The notes under the pieces: model-generated | What the model was told of the DNA's origin: nothing | What the model saw: the letters and a program-made list of their open reading frames with translations, nothing else | The model's database searches: none | Made by a program: the position numbers and the translations under genes | From: Variovorax sp. WS11 | GTDB taxonomy: Bacteria; Pseudomonadota; Gammaproteobacteria; Burkholderiales; Burkholderiaceae_C | Length of the DNA: 64,000 bases | Direction of reading: 5' to 3' | NCBI RefSeq assembly: GCF_010499245.1 | Contig: NZ_JAAGOW010000004.1 | Coordinates: forward strand, 868,001 to 932,000 | Shown: piece by piece, positions 7,955-16,033 of the stretch | Layout: the number at the start of each line of letters is the position of its first letter | Numbering within the stretch: position 1 is the first letter of the stretch

Positions 7955-8683
7955 TCAGCGCGAGGCTCGCGTGCCCAGTGCCCAGGTAGCGTGGAATCGG
8001 TCCGGGCCGCTCACGATGCCCGATAGGAAGAGGTTGATCGAAAACTCGACCATCTGCTGGGTTTGCAGATGGCTGTCGGTCCTCGGAATGCGGTCTGCCA
8101 GCAGCAGAGCGGCGATTCCGTGCTCCATGGACCACGCGGCATGCGAGAGGTAGTGCAGATCGCTGTCCTGCCAGCCGCTTTCTTTCGCGAGCTCGAAGAT
8201 GGAGTTGGCGAAGTACGAGTAAGAGACGTTGCTCGATGCCTCGATGTCGCCTCGAACGAACTCGCGCAGCAGACGCGGACCGGTCATCAGGTCGAACAGA
8301 CCCGCGTGACACTGGGCGTACTGCACATAGCTCAACAGCATCTCCCGCGCCTTAAGCAAGGCCGGCATGTCCATGGCCGCGATCTTTCTGCGCTTTTCCG
8401 CAAGTTCCAGGAAGCCGCTGACTGCGATGGCGGCGAGCAATTCCTCCTTGCCCTTGAAATGCCGTGACGGAGCCGCCTCGGACACGCCCAGCCTGCGGGC
8501 CAGCGCGCGAAGGCTCAGTTCCGTCGCGCCGTTCTCTTCGAAGATGCGGCGTCCTTCCTCCACCAGTGCGTTGCGCAGGCCGCCTTTCTCGTAAGCCGGC
8601 TCCTTGAGTTGCGTGGGCAAAGCCCGTAGCTGCCTGCTCGCCGTGATGGCGCTGTGCGGGGTCCTCGAGCTCTTGCTGGTCAT
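7955..8683 (-). CDS. TetR/AcrR-family regulator
   Basis: A 242-residue repressor. The N-terminal TetR domain is clear (IFEENGATELSLRALARRLG, then SEAAPSRHFKGKEELLAAIA), and the ligand domain contains GLFDLMTGP, typical of the WHG-type C-terminal domain. ATG 8683 is chosen because codons upstream are Arg/Pro-rich and unlike the family. Divergent from the enoyl-CoA hydratase gene, with a tandem operator-like repeat at 8866-8902, so it probably controls the hydratase / CoA-transferase / Bug / BKACE genes. The effector may be a CoA ester, as for many TetR regulators of fatty-acid pathways (inference). Confidence 0.85.
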   Translation of the reverse strand: MTSKSSRTPHSAITASRQLRALPTQLKEPAYEKGGLRNALVEEGRRIFEENGATELSLRALARRLGVSEAAPSRHFKGKEELLAAIAVSGFLELAEKRRKIAAMDMPALLKAREMLLSYVQYAQCHAGLFDLMTGPRLLREFVRGDIEASSNVSYSYFANSIFELAKESGWQDSDLHYLSHAAWSMEHGIAALLLADRIPRTDSHLQTQQMVEFSINLFLSGIVSGPDRFHATWALGTRASR

Positions 8684-8865
8684 CGCTGGCTGTACATCCT
8701 TGCAACGAAAAAGTGGGTATCGCTCACTTGTGCCGGGTGGGCATGCGACCCCTGGGCCGCTGGTGCGCCGGGTTCGGGCATCCATCCAGGATCGCCTCGG
8801 CCGTAGCCGAAGTCTGTTCCTGAGCATCCCATTGTCGCTGTCGGAGAGCCACTACAGCTCATCGG

Positions 8866-8902
8866 GTTAACACTGATAACATAATTTGTTAACGCTGTTA
8901 TC
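8866..8902. promoter_or_regulatory. Tandem operator-like repeat in the TetR / hydratase intergenic region
   Basis: Two 15-bp units, GTTAACACTGATAAC and GTTAACGCTGTTATC, start 22 bp apart, two helical turns, on an AT-rich island in GC-rich DNA. The first unit has GTTA/TAAC dyad ends, and TAACA-TAATT-TGTTA spans the gap. They end 45 bp before the hydratase start. A likely TetR binding site overlapping the promoter. Confidence 0.6.
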
Positions 8903-8947
8903 TTCGTGTTGTCGTGACGTTTCGTTGCGTGTCCAAGGAGATATGCA

Positions 8948-9706
8948 ATGGGTTCTATCGAGTACGAAAAGGACGGCGCGGTCGCCGTCGTGACGTTGGC
9001 CAAGCCGCCTCACAACCTGCTGGACAACGCCTTGTTGTCCAGCCTGTCGGCCACTTACGCCGAGGCCGTGAAAGACGGGTGCCGCGCGATCCTTCTGCGA
9101 AGCGCCATGCGGCATTTCTGTGCCGGCGCCGACCTCGAAAGTATTGCGTCCGAGCGCTGGACGCAGGACGACTTGGCCAAGCTCTGGCAGTCGTTCGAAG
9201 ACGTTCCTGTGCCGGTAGTCGCCGCAGTCCATGGCGCCGCGCTTGGCGGCGGCTTTGAGCTGGCACTGATGTGCGACATGATCATTGCTGCCGATACGGC
9301 CTCGTTCGGCATGGCCGAAGCGTCGCTGGGACTCATTCCCCTGCTGGGTGGCGTGCAGCGCGTCGTCGAGCGCGTCGGTGTTGCACGCGCCAAGGAACTC
9401 GCCATGTTCGGCCGTCGTCAGGACCCGCGGGCCCTCGAGCGCTGGGGCGCCATCAACCTGGTTTGCCCGGAAAATGAACTCCCGGCGGTCTCGCTGTCAT
9501 GGGCGCGCCAACTCGCGGAGGGCCCGACCGTGGCGCTGCGCGCTATCAAGACGCTGGCCAAACAGGCCGCGCGCCAGGGCATCGCCGCGGCGGACGCCGG
9601 CCAAGAGACTGCCAACGCAGCCATGTGGGGTAGCCAGGATCAGGCACGCGGCCTGAAGGCCTTCGTGACGACCGGCCCCAGCTCCGCCGTCTTCGAGGGG
9701 AACTGA
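8948..9706 (+). CDS. Enoyl-CoA hydratase/isomerase
   Basis: A 252-residue crotonase. Oxyanion-hole segments are RHFCAGADLESIA (about residues 55-67) and VHGAALGGGFELAL (about 94-107); the catalytic Glu region is FGMAEASLGLIPLLGG, matching the position of the second crotonase Glu. It hydrates or isomerises an unsaturated acyl-CoA. ATG 8948 has AAGGAG 7 nt upstream. The next gene starts 2 nt after the stop, so they form one operon. Confidence 0.92.
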   Translation: MGSIEYEKDGAVAVVTLAKPPHNLLDNALLSSLSATYAEAVKDGCRAILLRSAMRHFCAGADLESIASERWTQDDLAKLWQSFEDVPVPVVAAVHGAALGGGFELALMCDMIIAADTASFGMAEASLGLIPLLGGVQRVVERVGVARAKELAMFGRRQDPRALERWGAINLVCPENELPAVSLSWARQLAEGPTVALRAIKTLAKQAARQGIAAADAGQETANAAMWGSQDQARGLKAFVTTGPSSAVFEGN

Positions 9707-9708
9707 TC

Positions 9709-10941
9709 GTGTCTTCCTCCCCCCTCCACGGCGTCCGGGTGCTGGACTTCACGCGCGTGCTGTCCGGGCCGCATTGCACGAAGATGCTCAGGGACCTGGG
9801 CGCCGAGATCACCAAGATCGAACCGCCCGCCGGCGATGTGGCGCGCGCCGGCGTTCCGCACCTGGGCTCGATGTCCACGTACTACGCCCAGCAGAACGCC
9901 GGCAAGCGCAACATCAGCCTCGACCTCAACTGGCCGCAGGCACGCGAGGTTGTCAGAAAGCTGGGCGAAGAGGCCGACGTGATCGTCGAGAACTTCCGCC
10001 CCGGCACGCTCGCCCGCTTCGGCATGAGCTACGACGACGTCGTGAAGTTCAACAGCGACATCGTCTATGTGTCGATCAGCGGATATGGACAGACGGGACC
10101 CTGGCGCAATCGCCCGGCCTTTGCGCCGACCGTGCACGCCGAGACCGGACTCACCGACATCCTGCGCCAGCACTACGACGGTGTGATGAGCCAAGCCGTC
10201 AATGACGCGTGCAGTCACGCGGACGTCTACACCGGCCTGCATGGCGCGCTGGCGGTGCTGGCGGCGCTGCACCATCGCTCGCAGACCGGGGAGGGTCAGC
10301 ACGTGGACGTGTCGATGGCGGCGACCATGCTGTCCGTGAACGAGCGCGCGGGCGCACAGCTGACGGGCCTGGACGTGCAGGACGAACCCGTCGCCCTGAG
10401 CGCCAACGAGTCGCCGATCTTCGAGCTACCGGATGGGCGCCTTCTGACGATCGCCACCAGCCCGGTGTTCTCACCGATGTTCGTGCGCTACTGCTCCATG
10501 ATGCGCCGCGCCGATCTGCTCAAGGATCCGCGCTATGCGACGGCCACCTTGCGCAAGGCCAACCTGGTTGATCTGCTGGCCGAGGTGAAAGCGTGGGTCA
10601 TGACTTTCACCGACCTGGATCAACTGCAGGCGCAGGTGAGCGAAGCGGGCCTGGCCATCGGCGTCGTGCGCAGCACCGACGAACTGTCCAGATCCGAATG
10701 GGCGCGGGATTGGGGTGCCATCGTGCACGTCGACGATCGCAACGGCGGCTCGATGCGCATGCCCGGCCCTCCCTGGCGCTTCAGCCGCAGCGAGCTGCCG
10801 GTGCCGGGCGCGCCTTACTTCCAGGGCGAATCCAACACCGAAGTCCTGGAAGAACTGGGCATCCCGACGGCTCAGATCCAGGCCATGCAGCAAAGCGGCG
10901 TGCTGCGCAGCCGCCGCACGGTCGCGGGTTCGTTCGACTGA
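9709..10941 (+). CDS. CaiB/BaiF family III CoA-transferase
   Basis: A 410-residue family III CoA-transferase moving CoA between carboxylic acids. The N-terminus (GVRVLDFTRVLSGPHCTKML), DLGAEITKIEPPAGD, the NAGKRNISLDL segment and VIVENFRPGTLARFG are diagnostic; the Asp used for the acyl-enzyme is expected in the NDACSHADVYTGLHG region. It starts with GTG at 9709, 2 nt after the hydratase stop. With hydratase, BKACE and a Bug receptor it suggests activation and breakdown of an imported carboxylic acid; the substrate is unknown. Confidence 0.92.
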   Translation: MSSSPLHGVRVLDFTRVLSGPHCTKMLRDLGAEITKIEPPAGDVARAGVPHLGSMSTYYAQQNAGKRNISLDLNWPQAREVVRKLGEEADVIVENFRPGTLARFGMSYDDVVKFNSDIVYVSISGYGQTGPWRNRPAFAPTVHAETGLTDILRQHYDGVMSQAVNDACSHADVYTGLHGALAVLAALHHRSQTGEGQHVDVSMAATMLSVNERAGAQLTGLDVQDEPVALSANESPIFELPDGRLLTIATSPVFSPMFVRYCSMMRRADLLKDPRYATATLRKANLVDLLAEVKAWVMTFTDLDQLQAQVSEAGLAIGVVRSTDELSRSEWARDWGAIVHVDDRNGGSMRMPGPPWRFSRSELPVPGAPYFQGESNTEVLEELGIPTAQIQAMQQSGVLRSRRTVAGSFD

Positions 10942-11010
10942 GCCCCGCTGTCGCCGCCAGCGCGCCCCAGGCGCTAGCCCGATCCTGATTGAAAAGCAAA
11001 GGAGATAGTC

Positions 11011-12000
11011 ATGAAACTGACAACCACAGCCAAGCATCTGATTTCCTTCCTGGCGCTGGCCGCGATGGGATTGCAGGCCGGGACACTGCATGCGCAGCCC
11101 GCGGGAAAGGTCACGACCATCCGCGTCGCGTATCCCGCGGGCGGGCCCGCCGACGTCGCGACCCGAAAGCTCCAGTCGCGGCTCGGCGGCGTGACCGGGC
11201 AGACCGTCATCATCGAGAACGTGCCCGGCGCGGGCGGCTCGATCGGCGCCAACAACGTGCTGAATGCCCCCGCGGACGGCGCCACGCTGCTGGCGGTGAC
11301 GGGCAACGATCTGATCCTGGCGCCGCTGGCGATGTCGCAGGTCAAGTACAAGCCCGAGAGCTATCGGCTCCTCGCAACGGTGTTTCCGACCGACTTCACG
11401 CTGGTCACCAACGCCGACCATTCGTTCGAAAACCTGGATGCGCTGGTGGAGCGCTCCAAGGCGTCGGGCAAGGAACTCACGTTCGGCAGCTGGGGCTATG
11501 GCTCCGCCCCCTACCTGGTGGGCGCCGACTTCAAGCTGGCCACCGGCGTGTCCATCCTCGACGTTCCGTACAAGGGTGCCGCACCGGTCGTGCAGGCGCT
11601 GCTGTCCAAGGAAATCGACATGGCCTTCGTGCCACTGGCCGCCAGCGTGATCGAGCTGATCCGGACCGGAAAGGTCAAGGCCATCGGCGTGGCCAACCTC
11701 AACCGCAACCCCTTCGTGCCCACGGTGCCCACGCTCAATGAAGGCAAGTACCTGAAGAACTTCGTCTACAGCGCATGGGCGGGTGTCTTCATTCCCAAGG
11801 CCGCGCCCGAGGCGGTCGCCAGGCAATTGAACAAGAGCATGGGCGAAGTCGTGGCGGCGGAAGACTTTCAGCACTTCCTGCGAGAGTCCGCGGCGCTGCC
11901 CGTGAAGGCGCTGACGCTGCAGGAGGCCGATGCCTTCTACCTCGCCGAGATCGAGAAGTTCCGTCAGGTCGCCCGCAAGATCAAACTCGAGCCCCGATAG
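11011..12000 (+). CDS. Bug/TctC-family periplasmic solute-binding receptor
   Basis: A 329-residue secreted receptor. A signal peptide covers about residues 1-29 (cleavage after LHA). The mature part shows IRVAYPAGGPADVATRKL, IIENVPGAGGSIGANNV, PYKGAAPVVQALLSKEIDMA and GVFIPKAAPEAVARQLN, the Bug pattern. Bug proteins bind carboxylates for tripartite tricarboxylate transporters or act as sensors; no TctAB pair is nearby, so it is an orphan receptor as is common in Burkholderiales. AAAGGAG lies 9 nt before ATG 11011. Downstream of the CoA-transferase by 69 nt, probably the same operon. Confidence 0.92.
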   Translation: MKLTTTAKHLISFLALAAMGLQAGTLHAQPAGKVTTIRVAYPAGGPADVATRKLQSRLGGVTGQTVIIENVPGAGGSIGANNVLNAPADGATLLAVTGNDLILAPLAMSQVKYKPESYRLLATVFPTDFTLVTNADHSFENLDALVERSKASGKELTFGSWGYGSAPYLVGADFKLATGVSILDVPYKGAAPVVQALLSKEIDMAFVPLAASVIELIRTGKVKAIGVANLNRNPFVPTVPTLNEGKYLKNFVYSAWAGVFIPKAAPEAVARQLNKSMGEVVAAEDFQHFLRESAALPVKALTLQEADAFYLAEIEKFRQVARKIKLEPR

Positions 12001-12044
12001 GCGCTCACGTCACAACACCCAACACCGCGTCCCCCGCAGTGCCC

Positions 12045-12293
12045 ATGCAGTCAGCCGATGCCGAAGTGCCAGGCCGCGGCGTGTCGCCGACCTGTGCGCA
12101 GCGCCAGCCCGCCGACACCGGCGCTCTCGCGGACCCGGGCCAGAACCTGGAAGCGGTGCTCGTCGGCGGCTGCCACGGCCTCACCACGATCCCGCGGGAG
12201 GAACTCAAGGATTACTACAGAGGCTCCGCGTGCGTCGGTCTTGCCGCGCTGCTGCTGGCGCTGGTGGCTGCGCTCCTTCGGGCCTTCTGGTGA
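12045..12293 (+). CDS. Small hypothetical protein with a C-terminal membrane helix
   Basis: An 82-codon frame between the Bug receptor and BKACE genes. The first 55 residues are polar; the last 20 (GLAALLLALVAALLRAF) form one strong hydrophobic helix with a short tail. I recognise no family. There is no clear ribosome site before ATG 12045, so the start is uncertain. Position and hydrophobic end make it plausible, but it could be a chance frame. Confidence 0.4.
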   Translation: MQSADAEVPGRGVSPTCAQRQPADTGALADPGQNLEAVLVGGCHGLTTIPREELKDYYRGSACVGLAALLLALVAALLRAFW

Positions 12294-12337
12294 CCCGAAC
12301 TCTCGCCCTCGGGCATCGACTCTCATCGAAGAATGCT

Positions 12338-13273
12338 ATGAAAAATCCAAGCAACAAAGTCATCATCACCTGCGCCGTGACGGGTGCCATCCATACGCCC
12401 AGCATGTCCGCGGCGCTGCCGATCACGCCCGAAGACATCGCGGCCCAGGCCGTGGCCGCGGCGCAAGCGGGTGCGGCCATCCTGCATTTGCATGCACGCA
12501 ATCCCGAAGACGGATCGCCCACCGGGAATCCGGACGTGTTCGCGCAGTTCCTGCCAGCCATCAAGGAGCGCACCGACGCGGTGATCAACCTCACGACCGG
12601 GGGCAGCCCCGAGATGACGGTCGAAGAACGCCTGGCTGCCGCCCTGCGCTTCAAACCCGAGATGTGTTCGTTGAACATGGGCTCGATGAACTTCTCGATG
12701 CATCCGATCGCCGACAAGATCAAGACTTGGAAGTACCCGTGGGAGCAGCGCTATCTGCGCGAAAGCGAGGCCTTCATCTTTCGCAACACCTTCCGCGACG
12801 TCGCCAAGGTGTACGAGCTAATGCAGGACCATGGCACACGCTACGAGCACGAGTGCTACGACGTGGGCCACCTGTACAACCTGGCGCACTTCGTGGATCG
12901 CGGACTGATCAAGCCGCCGTTCTTCATCCAGACCGTGTTCGGCATCCTGGGCGGCATTGGCGCCGACGCCGACAACGTGCTGTTCATGCGCCGCACCGCG
13001 GACAAATTGTTCGGCCAGGACTACGTCTGGTCTGTTCTTGCGGCAGGCCGCCACCAGATGCCCCTGATCGCGCAGGGCGCCATGCTGGGCGGCAACGTGC
13101 GGGTCGGCCTGGAAGACAGCCTCTTCATCAGCCGCGGCGAACTGGCGCAGAGCAATGCGCAGCAGGTGCTGAAGATCAAGGGCATTCTGAGCAGCCTGTC
13201 GCTGGGCATCGCGACGCCGGCAGAGGCCCGCGAGATCCTCGCGCTGAAGGGGGCTGCGTCCGTGGCGTTCTGA
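12338..13273 (+). CDS. Beta-keto acid cleavage enzyme (BKACE, Kce family)
   Basis: A 311-residue Zn-dependent TIM-barrel enzyme of the 3-keto-5-aminohexanoate cleavage family. The family condenses a beta-keto acid with acetyl-CoA, giving acetoacetate and a new CoA ester. Visible are KVIITCAVTGAIHTPSMS at the N-terminus, the metal motif AAILHLHARNPEDGSPTG (His-x-His, about residues 45-62), TTGGSPEMTVEER, and the C-terminal GGNVRVGLEDSLFI with the ligand Glu. ATG 12338 gives the normal family start; its ribosome site is weak. The keto-acid substrate is unknown; the family is varied. Confidence 0.9.
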   Translation: MKNPSNKVIITCAVTGAIHTPSMSAALPITPEDIAAQAVAAAQAGAAILHLHARNPEDGSPTGNPDVFAQFLPAIKERTDAVINLTTGGSPEMTVEERLAAALRFKPEMCSLNMGSMNFSMHPIADKIKTWKYPWEQRYLRESEAFIFRNTFRDVAKVYELMQDHGTRYEHECYDVGHLYNLAHFVDRGLIKPPFFIQTVFGILGGIGADADNVLFMRRTADKLFGQDYVWSVLAAGRHQMPLIAQGAMLGGNVRVGLEDSLFISRGELAQSNAQQVLKIKGILSSLSLGIATPAEAREILALKGAASVAF

Positions 13274-13466
13274 CGCGTCCTCGATCTTCATTGCGCCGCG
13301 CTCACCCGCAGCCGCGCAAGGGGTCGCGATCGCCCGGGCGGGCGGTCGGGCGGCCCGCGCACTAGGGATTTACCTGTACTCGGGCCGCGACGTTTGCGGC
13401 CAAGCTGCGCCTGCGGCTTGGATCGAGCCGACGCAGCCGTGCGCCGGACGCCTTGGCCCGCTGGCC

Positions 13467-14483
13467 ATGAAAGGTGAAACGGGAATGACAGGCCTGATCG
13501 CAGCCTCGGCGCTGTTGCATTTTTCCGATCTAGTGTCGAGCCTGGGCGGCGACCCGCAGGCCATCATGCGGGCCCATGGCGTGGACCCGAGCGCCGCGGG
13601 CTGCCCGGACGGGCTGCTGAACTATTCCGCGGTCACCGCGGTCATCGGCAGCGCCGCAGTGCAGCTGAAGTGCCCGGACTTCGGCATGCGCCTGGGCCAA
13701 CGGCAGGGCATTCAGATCCTGGGGCCGGTGGCGCTGCTCATGCGGCACGCCGAGACGCTCGAAGATGCGCTGGAAGGCGTCTCGCGCTACCTCTACCACT
13801 GTGCGCCGCCGGACGCCGCGGACCTGCGGCGGGGCAGGCATTCGGCCATGTTCTCGCTGGAGATCGCGCCCTGGCAATTGGCCCATCGCGACCAGACGGT
13901 GGAGAAGGGCCTGGTGGTGGCGATGGAAGCGCTGCGGCTCCTTCTGGGTGCGGACTTCGTGCCTTTGCGGGTCACGATGCAGCACAACCCGATCTCGTCG
14001 CCCGACACCTACAGGCGGTACTTAGGCAGCCGCGTCGAGTTCGGCAGCGAACTCAATTCCATCCATCTGCCCAACGCACAGTTGCGCCACGAAATCGAAG
14101 GCAGGGACCCCGCCGTGCTGGCCCTGGCGAGGGACTATCTGGGCCAGATCGACCCCGCGCTGCCACTGGCCGGCCGTGTGCAGCAGTTGATCCTACGCAT
14201 GCTGCCGGTCAACCAGGCGAACCTGGCTTCGGTCGCGCACGCGCTGCTCATTCACCCCCGATTCCTGCAGCGCAGATTGGCCGAGTTGGGCTCCTCCTTC
14301 GAGGACATTCTTGACCAGGTTCGCCGTGACAAGGCCTGGTACTTGTCGGAGCGCGGCCTGCAAGCCGGGCAGATCGCCACCATGCTCGGCTACACCGAGC
14401 AGAGCAGCTACGCCCGCGCCTGCCGCCGCTGGTACGGAGAGTCACCCCGGCAACTGATCGCGCGGCGCAGCCGCGGCCACTGA
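13467..14483 (+). CDS. AraC-family transcriptional regulator
   Basis: A 338-residue activator-type protein with an arabinose-binding-like N-terminal domain (GQRQGIQILGPVALLMRHAE about residues 74-93) and a C-terminal double helix-turn-helix (LASVAHALLIHPRFLQRRL, then GQIATMLGYTEQSSYARACR, ending WYGESPRQL). Same strand, 375 nt before the alcohol dehydrogenase / Baeyer-Villiger / aldehyde dehydrogenase genes. Cyclohexanol (chn) loci also carry an AraC-type activator, so local control is likely (inference). Confidence 0.9.
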   Translation: MKGETGMTGLIAASALLHFSDLVSSLGGDPQAIMRAHGVDPSAAGCPDGLLNYSAVTAVIGSAAVQLKCPDFGMRLGQRQGIQILGPVALLMRHAETLEDALEGVSRYLYHCAPPDAADLRRGRHSAMFSLEIAPWQLAHRDQTVEKGLVVAMEALRLLLGADFVPLRVTMQHNPISSPDTYRRYLGSRVEFGSELNSIHLPNAQLRHEIEGRDPAVLALARDYLGQIDPALPLAGRVQQLILRMLPVNQANLASVAHALLIHPRFLQRRLAELGSSFEDILDQVRRDKAWYLSERGLQAGQIATMLGYTEQSSYARACRRWYGESPRQLIARRSRGH

Positions 14484-14733
14484 AAGTCCGTGCCACCGCT
14501 CTGTGGAGCCAAGCCGCGCCGGGCCAGGACGCGGCGCAAACGCGCAGGCGCACGCGAGTCCGCCCAAGGTCGTGCCCTGGCTCTGCGCTCCCGTGCCGTG
14601 CCTCGCGCGCCATGTCGCGAAATGCTAAACATGGATCGCCAAATGACAAGACGGCCGCAGCTCGCCTGACCAGAATGAGTCCGTCCAGCGCTCAAGAAGC
14701 CTGGACTCGAAACTGGATCAGGAGACACAACAC
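14484..14733. other. Intergenic region with no recognised gene
   Basis: About 250 bp between the AraC gene and the small leader frame at 14734. It probably holds the promoter of the dehydrogenase/monooxygenase operon and AraC sites, but no convincing -35/-10 pair or repeat stands out. Confidence 0.4.
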
Positions 14734-14862
14734 ATGACATCGATCAAAGCGATCGGCGGGACTGGCCACGCCATCCCGCGCGGTCACGCAACATGCCGCC
14801 TCGGGCAGCACAGAGCATCGCTCAGCCACCGCTGCGCTTCACCGATTCGGAGGCGTGTATGA
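14734..14862 (+). CDS. Candidate 42-residue leader peptide overlapping the dehydrogenase start
   Basis: ATG 14734 has a good ribosome site (AGGAGA, 8 nt spacing) and opens a 42-residue frame (MTSIKAIGGTGHAIPRG at the N-terminus) whose TGA overlaps the dehydrogenase ATG in the tetranucleotide ATGA at 14859-14862. That is the geometry of translational coupling. The sequence matches no family I know and its basic, Cys/His-containing end looks non-globular. It could be a leader peptide or a trace of a shortened gene. Confidence 0.4.
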   Translation: MTSIKAIGGTGHAIPRGHATCRLGQHRASLSHRCASPIRRRV

Positions 14863-15941
14863 CGATGCGCGCCGTCGTGATGCAAGAGGGCCAGCTCTCA
14901 GTGGGCCACGTGCCGATTCCTCAACCAGGGCCGAAGGAGGTTCTGGTCAAAACGCTCGCTTGCGGCATCTGTGGCAGTGATCTGCATTGCGTCAAGCACG
15001 GCCCGCATTTGCTGGCGGCAGCGCGCGACGTCACGGGCGTGGAACTGTTCGACTACCACCAGCCCGTCGTGCTGGGACACGAAATCTGCGCCGAGGTCTT
15101 GGAGCATGGCGCCGATTGTCACCGCACGCTTGCCACTGGCTCGCGCGTCGTCTGCGCGCCCTTCCTGCTGCGCCAGCAGCCCATCACGCTGGGCTTCGGC
15201 GGCATCGATACGCCGGGCGGCTACGCGGAGTACATGGTGCTGACGGAAGACCTGTTGATTCCCGTGCCGGACAGCGTCCCCAGCGACGTCGCGACCTTGA
15301 CCGAGCCGCTCGCCGTCGCGCTGCACGCCGTCAACCGTGGAGCCCTGGGCACCCAGGATGTCCCCATCGTCATCGGCTGCGGCCCCATCGGCCTGGCGGT
15401 GATCGCGGTGCTCCGGATGCGTGGCATCGGCCCCATCATTGCCGCGGACTTCTCGCCCACGCGCCGCGCCATGGCCAAGGCCTTGGGCGCCGACGTCGTC
15501 GTCGACCCGCGCGAGACTTCCCCCTTCGACTCGTGGAAAGCCATGGCGGCCGCCGCCGCGCCTTCCGACCTCGGGCGGCAGACCGCGATGTTCGCGGGCT
15601 ACCCGTTTCGGCCTTCGGTGGTGTTCGAATGCGTGGGCAGTCCCGGCGTCATCCAGCAGATCCTGGCCGGCTCGGCGCCGTGCTCCAAAGTGGTCGTCGC
15701 GGGCCTGTGCATGGAGGCGGACAGCTTCAAGCCCACGTTCGCGATCATGAAAGAGATCGACCTGGCCTTCTGCATCGCATTCACGCCGCAGGAATACGCC
15801 GAGGCTTTCTCGCTGCTGGCCACCGGGCGCATCCACCTGGGTGCGCTGATCACGGGCCACGTCGGCATCGACGGTGTGCAGGGTGCCTTCGATCGCCTGG
15901 GCTCGCCCGAGCAAGACACCAAGATCATCATCGTGCCCTGA
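14859..15941 (+). CDS. Zinc-type alcohol dehydrogenase (MDR family)
   Basis: A 360-residue medium-chain dehydrogenase. Catalytic-zinc residues are Cys and Asp in LACGICGSDLHCVKHGP (about residues 36-52) and the His-Glu of VVLGHEICAEV; the Rossmann motif is VIGCGPIGLAVIA. The four-Cys structural zinc loop is absent. ATG 14859 has GGAGG 5 nt upstream. It starts an operon with a Baeyer-Villiger monooxygenase and an aldehyde dehydrogenase and probably oxidises the alcohol to the ketone used by the monooxygenase (inference). Confidence 0.88.
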   Translation: MTMRAVVMQEGQLSVGHVPIPQPGPKEVLVKTLACGICGSDLHCVKHGPHLLAAARDVTGVELFDYHQPVVLGHEICAEVLEHGADCHRTLATGSRVVCAPFLLRQQPITLGFGGIDTPGGYAEYMVLTEDLLIPVPDSVPSDVATLTEPLAVALHAVNRGALGTQDVPIVIGCGPIGLAVIAVLRMRGIGPIIAADFSPTRRAMAKALGADVVVDPRETSPFDSWKAMAAAAAPSDLGRQTAMFAGYPFRPSVVFECVGSPGVIQQILAGSAPCSKVVVAGLCMEADSFKPTFAIMKEIDLAFCIAFTPQEYAEAFSLLATGRIHLGALITGHVGIDGVQGAFDRLGSPEQDTKIIIVP

Positions 15942-16033
15942 GATCGCGGTGGGGGCGACGAGCGCCGCCTCGCCCACCGAGCCATTTCACAACACATGCC
16001 GGGGTCCACGGCGGCCCACGGTGGAGACATGTC

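Noticed and set aside
14987..16033. N-terminal extension of the Baeyer-Villiger frame through the alcohol dehydrogenase gene
   Set aside because: The frame is open only because of high GC; the family start is at 16034 and the overlapping dehydrogenase is clearly real.
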